Source: Caulobacter sp. Root343
GTDB lineage: Bacteria > Pseudomonadota > Alphaproteobacteria > Caulobacterales > Caulobacteraceae
DNA length: 64,000 nucleotides
Direction of reading: 5' to 3'
Assembly (NCBI RefSeq): GCF_001425745.1
Contig: NZ_LMDF01000001.1
Coordinates: 415,154-479,153, forward strand
Shown in pieces: positions 10,054 through 17,888 of this stretch (positions are counted from its first letter, which is position 1; every line of letters begins with the position of its first letter). The notes under the pieces were generated by a model. The model was not told where the DNA came from, made no database searches, and worked only from the letters and a program-made list of their open reading frames with translations. The position numbers and the translations under genes are program-made.

Positions 10054-11498
10054 CCGAGGTCCGCGTAGGCCTTCTCGACCGCTTCCACGAAGATCGGGTT
10101 GCCGGTCAGGTTGGCCGGGAACACGCTGTTCAGCGCCAGGAAGGCCGCCACGTCGGTCTTGGCGTCGCCGGTCGCGCCGACGCCGATTTCCGAAAGCTTG
10201 TCGGCCAGCGGATCGGTGATCGCCTCGCCCGTCTTGGCGCGCAAGGCCACGAACCGCATCCAGGCCGCCAGCGAGATGGCCAAGCGTTCGATCGAGCGGC
10301 CGGCCTCCAGCGTTTCGGTCAAGGTGCCGAGGATCCGGAAGGGCAGCTTCTGGGTGCCGTCCCAAGCGATCTGAGCCAGGAAGTGGCGGATCTCCGGGTT
10401 GCGGAACCGGGCCAGGATGGCTTCGGCATACTCGGCCAGGTCCAGACCCCGCGGCGCGGTGAGCGTCGGGATGATGTCCTTGACCATCAGGTCGCGGGCC
10501 AGAGCCTCGAGCGCCGGATCGCTGACCGCCTCGAACACCGTCTCATGGCCGCGCAGGATGCCGGCATAGGCCAGGGTGGAGTGAACGCCGTTCAGCAGCC
10601 GCAGCTTGGCGCGCTCGAAGCCGCGCACGTCGTCGGTCAGGATGACGCCGACGCTGGCCAGGTCTGGCGCGTCGGCCGGCAGCACGTCCTCGACCACCCA
10701 TTGGGTGAAGGCCTCGCGCTGGATCGGCCAGGCGTCCTCCAGGCCGGTGGCGTCCTGAACGCGGGCCCGCAGCGCATCGTCCGTCGCGGGGGTGATGCTG
10801 TCGACCATGGTGCGCGGGAAGCTAGCTTCGCGCTCGATCCAGGCGGCGAGGTCGGCGTCGACCTTGGACGCGAAGGCGACGACGGCCGCCTTCAGGCGCC
10901 AGCCGTTGTCGGCGAGATTGTCACAGGCCACGACGGCATAGGGGGCGAGGCCCGCGGCGAACCGGCGACGCAGACCCTCGACGATATAGCCGACGGCGCT
11001 CTTCGGTTCGCGCGGATGGGCCAGGTCGTGAACGATGTCCGGATGGCTCTCGTCGAGGCCGCCGGCGCTGGAGAGCGTGTAGCCCTTCTCGGTCACGGTC
11101 AGGGTGACAATGCGGGTGGTCGGGGCGGCGAGGCGCGCGAACACCGACGGCGGATCTTCGGGCGCGACCAGCACCTCGACGATCGATCCGACGACGCGGA
11201 AGGTGGTCTCGGCGTCCAGCTGGGCCAACGTGTAGAGCCCATCCTGCGGCTCCAGGGCGTCGCGAACGCCGGGGCTCTTCAGCGAAACGGCGCAGATCCC
11301 CCAGCGCGGGTCCTTGGCCAGCAGTTGGTCGAAATAGAAGGCCTGGTGGGCGCGATGGAAGGCGCCGGGGCCAAAGTGCACGACGCCGACCTGGACCTTG
11401 TCACGATCGTAGGTCGGCAGGGCGACGCCGGGGATAGCGCCCGGATAGCTGGTCGCGCTCAGACGCAGGGCGGGGGAGGTCGCGGAAGAAGCCGTCAA
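10050..11498 (-). CDS. uxuB: Mannitol dehydrogenase-family hexuronate reductase (UxuB/UxaB role)
   Basis: Polyol/hexuronate dehydrogenase of about 482 aa that should reduce fructuronate or tagaturonate with NAD(P)H. The nucleotide-binding segment is VGVVHFGPGAFHRAHQ. VDSITPAT and KLRLLNGVHS are the usual substrate-domain motifs, including the catalytic lysine region. Start is uncertain: the only near in-frame candidate giving the usual length is TTG at 11498, without a strong Shine-Dalgarno. It lies 86 nt downstream of uxaA and is presumably cotranscribed from the operator-bearing uxaA promoter. Sequence alone does not decide fructuronate versus tagaturonate specificity. Confidence 0.85.
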   Translation of the reverse strand: MTASSATSPALRLSATSYPGAIPGVALPTYDRDKVQVGVVHFGPGAFHRAHQAFYFDQLLAKDPRWGICAVSLKSPGVRDALEPQDGLYTLAQLDAETTFRVVGSIVEVLVAPEDPPSVFARLAAPTTRIVTLTVTEKGYTLSSAGGLDESHPDIVHDLAHPREPKSAVGYIVEGLRRRFAAGLAPYAVVACDNLADNGWRLKAAVVAFASKVDADLAAWIEREASFPRTMVDSITPATDDALRARVQDATGLEDAWPIQREAFTQWVVEDVLPADAPDLASVGVILTDDVRGFERAKLRLLNGVHSTLAYAGILRGHETVFEAVSDPALEALARDLMVKDIIPTLTAPRGLDLAEYAEAILARFRNPEIRHFLAQIAWDGTQKLPFRILGTLTETLEAGRSIERLAISLAAWMRFVALRAKTGEAITDPLADKLSEIGVGATGDAKTDVAAFLALNSVFPANLTGNPIFVEAVEKAYADLG

Positions 11499-11584
11499 GG
11501 GAGCACGCCTGGGGTTTCGTAACGGAAAGATTGGCAGCCTACATGCTGTAGTCTGACCTTGGTGGCAATTGGCTTGACCATTTC

Positions 11585-13093
11585 CTACAGGGTCACGCCT
11601 GACTTCCAGATGGCGATCTCGCGCTCGCCGTTCAGCTCGGCCTTGGTGGCCTTGCCCGAGGCGGTGTCGACCACCAGGTCCATCAGGGCGTCGGCGGCGT
11701 CGTCCATTGAGACGCCCGCCAGCACCTGGCCGGCGTCGAAGTCGATCCAGCCGGGCTTGCGCTGGGCCAAGCCCGAATTCGAAGCAATCTTCAGGGTCGG
11801 GGCGGGGAAGCCCAGCGGCGTGCCGCGGCCGGTGGTGAACAGGATCACCGTGGCGCCGGCGGCGGTCAGGGCGGTCGACGACACGGCGTCGTTGCCGGGA
11901 GCTTCCAGCAGAGTCAGGCCGTGCGGGCCGACGCGCTCGCCATAGCGGATCACCTCGACCAACTGGGCCCGTCCGCCCTTCTGCACCGCGCCGAGGGACT
12001 TCTCCTCCAGGGTCGTGATGCCGCCGGCGATGTTGCCGGGCGAGGGGTTCTCGTAGATCGGCTGGTTGTTGTCGATGAAGTAGCGCTTGAAGTCGTCGAT
12101 CACCCCGACGGCCTGGTCGAACACTTCGCGACTGACGGAGCGCTGCAGCAGCACGTTCTCGGCGCCGAACACCTCGGGGATCTCGGTCAGGACCGGCGTG
12201 CCGCCGGCGTCGGCGACCTTGTCGGCGATCCGGCCGACCAGTGGATTGGCGGTGACCCCCGAGAAGCCGTCCGAGCCGCCGCACTTCAAGCCGACGACCA
12301 GTTCCGAGACCGGGATCGGTTCGCGGCGGTCGTTTTCGGCGATCTCTATCAGGGCCTCGACGGCGGCCAGGCCGTCCTCGAGTTCGTCCTCGACCATCTG
12401 GGTCGTGAAGCTTCTCAGGCGCTCGCCGTCGATATCGGGCGCGGACTCCAGCAGGGCCTTCAGCTGGTTGTTTTCGCAGCCCAGGCCCAGGATCAGCACG
12501 CCGCCGGCGTTGGGATGGCTGGCCAGGCCGGCGATCAGCTTGCGGGTGTGAGTAAGGTCGTCGCCTAGCTGCGAGCAGCCGAACGGATGGGGAAAGGCAT
12601 AGACGCCATCGACGCGGCCGGCGAAGCGCTGATTGGCCTTCTCGGCGATGCGGCGGGCGGTGTTGGCCACGCAGCCGACCGTGCATAGCACCCAGATCTC
12701 GTTGCGGGTGCCGGCTCGGCCGTTCTTGCGGCGATAGCCGTCGAAGGTGCGGGCCGAGGGCGCGGTGTGCGGCTCGGGCGCGGTCGGCATGAAGGCGTAG
12801 CCCTCGACGCCCTCCAGACGGGTCACGACATTGTGGACGTGGACATGATCGCCGACGGCAATGTCGACGACCGCCCGGCCGATCGGCCAGCCGTATTTCA
12901 GGACGTCGTCACCGGCCTTGGCGGCGCGGATAGCGATCTTGTGGCCCTTGGGAACGTCGACGCGGACGGTGATCGATTGCCCGTGAAGGTCGAGCGTCTC
13001 GCCGGCGACGAGATCGCGCAAAGCCATCGCTACGTGGTCTCGAGGGTCCACCGGGTGGATCGATTCGCGCTGGGCCAGGGTGGTTTCAGTCAT
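11585..13093 (-). CDS. uxaA: Altronate dehydratase
   Basis: Cytoplasmic enzyme dehydrating D-altronate to 2-keto-3-deoxygluconate (KDG), 502 aa, the normal full-length form. The N-terminal SAF domain (about residues 20-105) includes VPKGHKIAIRA and GDHVHVHN. The C-terminal dehydratase domain begins with GYRRKNGRAGTRNEIWV and has PHPFGCSQLGDD, GLGCENNQ and LKCGGSDGFSGVTANP. It is first of a minus-strand pair with the reductase and is divergent from the LacI-type regulator. The operator at 13141-13160 lies about 50-70 nt before the ATG, so it is expected to be repressed by that regulator. Confidence 0.95.
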   Translation of the reverse strand: MTETTLAQRESIHPVDPRDHVAMALRDLVAGETLDLHGQSITVRVDVPKGHKIAIRAAKAGDDVLKYGWPIGRAVVDIAVGDHVHVHNVVTRLEGVEGYAFMPTAPEPHTAPSARTFDGYRRKNGRAGTRNEIWVLCTVGCVANTARRIAEKANQRFAGRVDGVYAFPHPFGCSQLGDDLTHTRKLIAGLASHPNAGGVLILGLGCENNQLKALLESAPDIDGERLRSFTTQMVEDELEDGLAAVEALIEIAENDRREPIPVSELVVGLKCGGSDGFSGVTANPLVGRIADKVADAGGTPVLTEIPEVFGAENVLLQRSVSREVFDQAVGVIDDFKRYFIDNNQPIYENPSPGNIAGGITTLEEKSLGAVQKGGRAQLVEVIRYGERVGPHGLTLLEAPGNDAVSSTALTAAGATVILFTTGRGTPLGFPAPTLKIASNSGLAQRKPGWIDFDAGQVLAGVSMDDAADALMDLVVDTASGKATKAELNGEREIAIWKSGVTL

Positions 13094-13140
13094 CGTTGAT
13101 CGTGGTCGCCGGGTTGAGTGTCGCCAAATTGGACCGTCAG

Positions 13141-13160
13141 TGACATGGTAACCGGTGTCA
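13141..13160. promoter_or_regulatory. UxuR-like operator O1 (uxaA / regulator intergenic)
   Basis: TGACATGGTAACCGGTGTCA is an imperfect 20-bp palindrome with TGACA/TGTCA ends. Its reverse complement shares the 15-mer TGACACCGGTTACCA exactly with site O2. It lies 47 nt upstream of uxaA and 69 nt upstream of the divergent regulator gene, so it can control both. A LacI-family protein encoded at the same locus is the natural ligand (inference). Confidence 0.75.
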
Positions 13161-13191
13161 GTCGGGTCGCAAGCAGACGTTTCGTCCTAGG

Positions 13192-13216
13192 TTGGCGGCG
13201 CTTGCGCGGCTAGAGT
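13192..13216 (+). promoter_or_regulatory. Candidate Caulobacter housekeeping promoter of the LacI-family gene
   Basis: TTGGCGG (13192-13198), 10 nt, then GCTAGAGT (13209-13216). This fits the published Caulobacter biosynthetic promoter form TTGACGS-N10-14-GCTANAWC with small mismatches. The ATG at 13230 follows 13 nt later, implying a very short leader. Confidence 0.45.
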
Positions 13217-13229
13217 ATGACAAAAGAAA

Positions 13230-14342
13230 ATGCCTAAAGCTGCTGGAAACGCCGTGAACTCTTCAAAGACGCCTTCCTCGACCCCGGAAGCCATTGCCCA
13301 GGAAGGGGGAGAGACTGGCGTGGAGGGCGGCCGTCGCAGGGCCACCATCAACGACATCGCCCGCCTGGCGGGGGTATCCAAGAAGACCGTCTCACGCGTC
13401 ATCAACCAGTCCCCCTTCGTGCGCGACGAGACCCGCGAACGGATCGAGGCGGTGATCGCCGAGTGGGGCTATGCTCCCGACCCGCAGGCGCGTGGCCTGG
13501 CGTTCCGCCGTTCGTTCCTGATCGGCATGGTCTACGACAACCCCAATCCACAATACGTCGTGAACATGCAGCTGGGCCTGCTGGACGGTTTGCGCGGCTC
13601 GGGCTTCGAGCTGGTCGTTCACCCGTGCGACCGCTCCAGCCCGACGTTCCTGACTGACATCCGCTCCTTCGTGGAGCGTCAGAAGCTGTATGGCGTGGTC
13701 CTGCCGCCTTCGGTGTCGGAGGACGAACGCGTCGCCAAGCTGCTGAACGAGATTGGTTGCTCCTACATCCGCATCGCCTCGGTCGAGCTGGACAAGCCAG
13801 AGCACATGATCGTCGGCCATGACCGCTTGGGCGGCGTCCAGGCCGCGCGTCACATTATCGCGCTGGGCCACAAGACGATCGCATTCATCTCGGGTCCCGA
13901 AAGCTTCCGCTCGTCGCACGAGCGGCGAGGGGGCTTCGAGGACGGTCTGGCCGAGGCGGGCCTGACTCTGGCCCCCGACGACATCGTCCAGGGCGCCTAC
14001 ACCTTCGAATCCGGCGTGGCCTGCGGCGACACCCTGCTGGCGCGGACTCCGCGCCCGACGGCGATCTTTTGCGGCAACGACGAAATGGCCGCGGGCGTTC
14101 TGCAGTCGGCGCGCAAGGCAGCCCTGTCGGTGCCGCAGGATCTGACCGTCGTCGGCTTCGACGATTTCCAGATCGCCCAAGCCGTCTGGCCGCCGTTGAC
14201 CACGGTCCATACGCCGACCCGCGAGATCGGACGCATGGCCGCCGAGAAGCTGATCGGTGTCGAGCGGCGAGAACCGCGCGACATGACCAAGACCGAACCG
14301 AGCCTGGTGGTCCGAGAGTCTTCGGGGCCCGTGCCGGCTTGA
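13230..14342 (+). CDS. LacI-family transcriptional regulator of uronate genes (UxuR-like)
   Basis: 370 aa. After a 35-residue polar N-terminal extension comes the LacI-type helix-turn-helix ATINDIARLAGVSKKTVSR (about residues 38-56). The type 1 periplasmic-binding-protein-like effector domain (about 95-350) follows, with FCGNDEMAAG and VVGFDDFQIAQAVWPPLTT. It lies between divergent uxaA and downstream uxaC, both carrying the TGACACCGGT operator, so it most likely represses hexuronate catabolism until a uronate-derived effector binds. The regulator assignment is inference from position and operator type; the effector is unknown. Confidence 0.9.
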   Translation: MPKAAGNAVNSSKTPSSTPEAIAQEGGETGVEGGRRRATINDIARLAGVSKKTVSRVINQSPFVRDETRERIEAVIAEWGYAPDPQARGLAFRRSFLIGMVYDNPNPQYVVNMQLGLLDGLRGSGFELVVHPCDRSSPTFLTDIRSFVERQKLYGVVLPPSVSEDERVAKLLNEIGCSYIRIASVELDKPEHMIVGHDRLGGVQAARHIIALGHKTIAFISGPESFRSSHERRGGFEDGLAEAGLTLAPDDIVQGAYTFESGVACGDTLLARTPRPTAIFCGNDEMAAGVLQSARKAALSVPQDLTVVGFDDFQIAQAVWPPLTTVHTPTREIGRMAAEKLIGVERREPRDMTKTEPSLVVRESSGPVPA

Positions 14343-14376
14343 TGAATTGCGGCCGCCTTCGGCTTGCATAGGACCA

Positions 14377-14391
14377 TGACACCGGTTACCA
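14377..14391. promoter_or_regulatory. UxuR-like operator O2 (uxaC)
   Basis: TGACACCGGTTACCA, identical over 15 nt to the reverse complement of O1. It is centred about 70 nt before the uxaC ATG (14454) and just past the stop of the regulator gene. Confidence 0.75.
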
Positions 14392-14453
14392 AGCGCACCG
14401 AAGCGGCCATCCGCGAAGCCGCAGGCTAAAAAGCAGGGAGCAGACGCACCGCC

Positions 14454-15917
14454 ATGGCTAGGCCTCTGAATTTCCACGACGATCGACTGTTCCCAGCGGA
14501 TCCGACCACGCGGTCCTATGCGCGGGGCCTCTATGCGCTGGTCAAGGACCTGCCGATCATCAGCCCGCACGGGCACACCGATCCCAGCTGGTTCGCGACC
14601 AACGAACCGTTCCAGGACGCCACCGACCTGCTGCTGGCGCCGGACCACTACCTGTACCGGATGCTCTACAGTCAGGGGATCAGCCTGGACGCCCTGAAGG
14701 TGCGCTCCAAGGCCGGCGTTCCGTCGACCGATCCGCGCGAGGCCTGGCGCCTGCTGGCGACGAACTTCCATCTCTTCCGTGGCACGCCGTCGTGGATCTG
14801 GCTGAACCACGTGTTCTCCAAGGTGTTCGGCTTCACCGACTTCCTCGACGCCTCGACGGCCGACGACTATTTCGACCGCATCAACGACGCCCTGGCCACG
14901 GACGCCTTCCGGCCGCGCGCGCTGTTCGACCGCTTCAACATCGAGACCCTGGCCACCACCGAGGGGCCGCACGAGACGCTGAAGCACCACCACGCGATCC
15001 GCGAGAGCGGCTGGGGCGGCCACGTCATCACCGCCTATCGCCCCGACGCGGTCATCGATTTCGAAGACGAGCGCTCGCCGCGCGCCTTCGAACGTTTCGC
15101 CGAGACCTCGGGCCAGGACGTCTACAGCTGGAAGAGCTACCTGGAAGCGCACCGCCTGCGCCGGGCCGCCTTCATCGACGCGGGCGCCACCTCGTCCGAC
15201 CACGGCCATCCGACGGCGGCGACCGCCGACCTCTCGGACGCCGAGGCCGAGGCGCTGTTCAACAGCCTGGTGAAGGGCGACGTCACGCCCGAGAAGGCCG
15301 AGCTGTTCCGCGCTCAGATGCTGACCGAGATGGCCAAGATGAGCCTGGACGACGGGCTGGTCATGCAGATCCACCCGGGCTCGCACCGCAATCACAACGC
15401 CGGCCTGCTGGCGTCGCATGGTCGCGACAAGGGCGCCGACATCCCGATGCGGACCGAGTACGTCTCGGCCTTGAAGCCGCTGCTGAGCCGCCTGGGCAAC
15501 GATCCGCGCCTGTCGGTGATCCTGTTCACCCTGGACGAGACCGTCTACAGCCGCGAACTGGCCCCTCTGGCCGGCCACTATCCGGTGCTGAAGCTGGGCC
15601 CGTCCTGGTGGTTCCACGACAGTCCGGAAGGCATGATGCGCTTCCGCGAGCAGGTCACCGAGACCGCGGGCTTCTACAACACCGTCGGCTTCAACGACGA
15701 CACCCGCGCCTTCCTGTCGATCCCGGCCCGCCACGACGTGGCCCGCCGCGTCGACAGCGCCTTCCTGGCCCGCATGGTCGCCGAGCACCGCATGGATCTG
15801 GTCGAGGCCGAAGAGGTGATCGTCGATCTGACGTACAACCTGCCTAAGAAGGCCTACAAGTTGGACCAGCGTCCGGACTGGGCTCGCCCCGCCGCGCTGC
15901 GCGCCGCCGCCGAATAA
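14454..15917 (+). CDS. uxaC: Glucuronate/uronate isomerase
   Basis: 487-aa amidohydrolase-fold isomerase converting D-glucuronate to D-fructuronate and D-galacturonate to D-tagaturonate, the first cytoplasmic step. Family motifs include ISPHGHTDPSWFA (metal-binding HxH region near the N-terminus), TTEGPHETLKHH, GLVMQIHPGSHRNHN, LGPSWWFHDSPEGM and GFNDDTRAFLSIPARHDVARR. Start is the ATG after agcagggagcagac. It heads a run uxaC-kduI-kduD with a 24-nt gap to kduI, controlled by O2. Confidence 0.97.
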   Translation: MARPLNFHDDRLFPADPTTRSYARGLYALVKDLPIISPHGHTDPSWFATNEPFQDATDLLLAPDHYLYRMLYSQGISLDALKVRSKAGVPSTDPREAWRLLATNFHLFRGTPSWIWLNHVFSKVFGFTDFLDASTADDYFDRINDALATDAFRPRALFDRFNIETLATTEGPHETLKHHHAIRESGWGGHVITAYRPDAVIDFEDERSPRAFERFAETSGQDVYSWKSYLEAHRLRRAAFIDAGATSSDHGHPTAATADLSDAEAEALFNSLVKGDVTPEKAELFRAQMLTEMAKMSLDDGLVMQIHPGSHRNHNAGLLASHGRDKGADIPMRTEYVSALKPLLSRLGNDPRLSVILFTLDETVYSRELAPLAGHYPVLKLGPSWWFHDSPEGMMRFREQVTETAGFYNTVGFNDDTRAFLSIPARHDVARRVDSAFLARMVAEHRMDLVEAEEVIVDLTYNLPKKAYKLDQRPDWARPAALRAAAE

Positions 15918-15941
15918 GAACACCCTTCCGGAGACTTCCCT

Positions 15942-16784
15942 ATGTTCGCCAAGACCTACCACGCCACCCATCCGGACATGATGTTCGCGGTCAGCAACGA
16001 CGACCTGCGCGATCGCTACCTGATGCAGGGCCTGTTCCAGGACGGCCAGATCGTCCTGACCTACAATCACGCCGAACGCTTCGTCGTCGGCGGCGTCGTC
16101 GCCACCACGGCGATCAAGCTGCCCGACCAGACCGAGCCCGCCTCGGCCGCCGGCCATCCGTTCCTGGAGCGCCGCGAGCTGGGCGTGATCAATGTCGGCG
16201 ACACGACCGGCAAGATCACCGTCGATGGCGTGGCCTACGAGATCGTTCCGCGTGACGGCCTGTACGTCACCATGGGCGCCAAGGACGTGACCTTCGAAGG
16301 CATCGGCGGCGCCGCGGCGCGCTTCTACCTGGTCAGCCTGCCGGCCCACGCTTCGTTCGAAACCAAGAAGCTGGCCTTCGCCGACGCCGTCGCCCTGGAG
16401 CGCGGCGCGCTGGAGACCAGCAACGAGCGCACCATCTACCAGTACATCGTCCCGACCACCTGCAAGTCGGCTCAGCTGCTGCTGGGCATGACGGTGCTGA
16501 AGCCGGGCAGCGTCTGGAACACCATGCCGCCCCACCTGCATGACCGCCGATCGGAAGCCTATTTCTACTTCGACCTGGGCGAAAACGACCGCGTCTTCCA
16601 TTACATGGGCGAGCCGGACGAGATGCGTCACATCGTGATCGCCAACGAGGAAGCCGTGATGAGCCCGCCGTGGTCGATCCACATGGGCTCGGGCACCGCC
16701 AACTACACCTTCATCTGGGCGATGGGCGGCGAGAACCTCGACTATACCGACATGAACGTGCTGGACATCTGCCAGCTGAAGTAG
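15942..16784 (+). CDS. kduI: 5-keto-4-deoxyuronate isomerase
   Basis: Cupin-fold zinc isomerase of 280 aa converting 5-keto-4-deoxyuronate (from unsaturated oligouronide breakdown, for example pectin) to 2,5-diketo-3-deoxygluconate. The metal-binding cupin motif is [16 protein letters not shown] with the His, His and Glu ligands in place, and [15 protein letters not shown] is typical. It follows uxaC by 24 nt with its own Shine-Dalgarno (cggaga). With kduD it links pectin-type substrates into the same KDG pool as uxaA. Confidence 0.97.
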   Translation: MFAKTYHATHPDMMFAVSNDDLRDRYLMQGLFQDGQIVLTYNHAERFVVGGVVATTAIKLPDQTEPASAAGHPFLERRELGVINVGDTTGKITVDGVAYEIVPRDGLYVTMGAKDVTFEGIGGAAARFYLVSLPAHASFETKKLAFADAVALERGALETSNERTIYQYIVPTTCKSAQLLLGMTVLKPGSVWNTMPPHLHDRRSEAYFYFDLGENDRVFHYMGEPDEMRHIVIANEEAVMSPPWSIHMGSGTANYTFIWAMGGENLDYTDMNVLDICQLK

Positions 16785-16810
16785 GGGCGAAAGCCCACGC
16801 GCGCTCCGGC

Positions 16811-16908
16811 TGTCATCCCGGCCGGAGCGAAGCGCAGAGCCGGGACCGCGAGAGGCGCAGGCGCTTCTGGCGGTCCCGGATCGACCTTTCAGGTCGTCCG
16901 GGATGACA
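16811..16908. repeat. Intergenic palindromic repeat family A, copy 1
   Basis: Begins tgtcatcccgg and ends ccgggatgaca, with an internal cgggaccg/cggtcccg pair. It is in inverted orientation relative to copies at 20629-20726 and 56745-56844. It fills most of the 147-nt gap between kduI and kduD, so it could fold in the message between them. Confidence 0.8.
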
Positions 16909-16931
16909 ATCTTCAAGGGAAGCTTCGCATC

Positions 16932-17702
16932 ATGGCCAATCCGTTCAGCCTCGAAGGCAAGGTCGCGCTCGTCACCGGCGCCAACACCGGGATCGGGCAG
17001 GGGATCGCCATCGCGCTCGCTCAGGCCGGCGCCGACATCGCCGCCGCGGGCCGCAGCGAGCCGACCGAGACCCAAGCCGCCGTCGAGGCCCTTGGCCGCA
17101 AGTTCCTGTCGATCAAGGCCGACTTCGGGTCGATCGAGCCCGTCCAGCGCGTGGTCGACGAGACCGTCGCCGCGTTCGGCAAGGTCGACATCCTGGTCAA
17201 TAACGCCGGCATCATCCGCCGCGCCGACTCGATCGAGTTCTCGGAAGCCGACTGGGACGCGGTGATGGACACCAATCTGAAGGTCGTCTTCTTCCTGACC
17301 CAGGCCTTCGCCAAGCAGGCCCTGAAGCAAGGTCCCGTGAACGGCGTGACCGGCAAGGTGATCAATATCGCCAGCCTGCTGTCGTTCCAGGGCGGCATCC
17401 GCGTGCCGTCGTACACGGCCGCCAAGTCGGGCCTGGCCGGCCTGACCAAGATCCTGGCCAACGAGTGGGCGACGAAGGGGATCAACGTCAACGCCATCGC
17501 GCCAGGCTATTTCGACACCAATAACACCGAGGCCCTGCGCGCCGACCAGGACCGCAACGCCGCCATCCTGGCCCGCATCCCGGCCGCCCGCTGGGGCCGT
17601 CCGGAGGACATCGGCGGCGCGGCCGTGTTCCTGGCCTCGTCGGCCGCCGACTACGTCCAGGGGATTACTCTGCCCGTGGACGGCGGGTGGTTGGCGCGCT
17701 AG
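16932..17702 (+). CDS. kduD: 2-deoxy-D-gluconate 3-dehydrogenase / KDG 5-dehydrogenase-type SDR
   Basis: Short-chain dehydrogenase/reductase, 256 aa, reducing 2,5-diketo-3-deoxygluconate (the KduI product) to KDG. Rossmann motif TGANTGIGQGIA (about residues 16-27), NNAG, catalytic Tyr/Lys in YTAAKSG, and APGYFDTNNTEALRAD, which is characteristic of the KduD branch. It follows kduI after a gap filled by repeat A1 and is very likely in the same transcription unit. SDR substrate calls are only firm here because of the neighbour genes. Confidence 0.93.
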   Translation: MANPFSLEGKVALVTGANTGIGQGIAIALAQAGADIAAAGRSEPTETQAAVEALGRKFLSIKADFGSIEPVQRVVDETVAAFGKVDILVNNAGIIRRADSIEFSEADWDAVMDTNLKVVFFLTQAFAKQALKQGPVNGVTGKVINIASLLSFQGGIRVPSYTAAKSGLAGLTKILANEWATKGINVNAIAPGYFDTNNTEALRADQDRNAAILARIPAARWGRPEDIGGAAVFLASSAADYVQGITLPVDGGWLAR

Positions 17703-17888
17703 CGACACAAATTCGCGCGAAAATACGATGGTAGCGCAACCATCGTGCCGGGCGGCTTTCCCCGCCCGGTGAAGCGCGCTAGAGGGCGCCGCGACGTCAG
17801 GCCCTGGAGACGCTTTCGGGGCCGTGACGCGTTCTCGAGATCCATTCCAGTGGGGGGCCGCACCGCGCGCGGTCCTTGGAGTCCGCGC

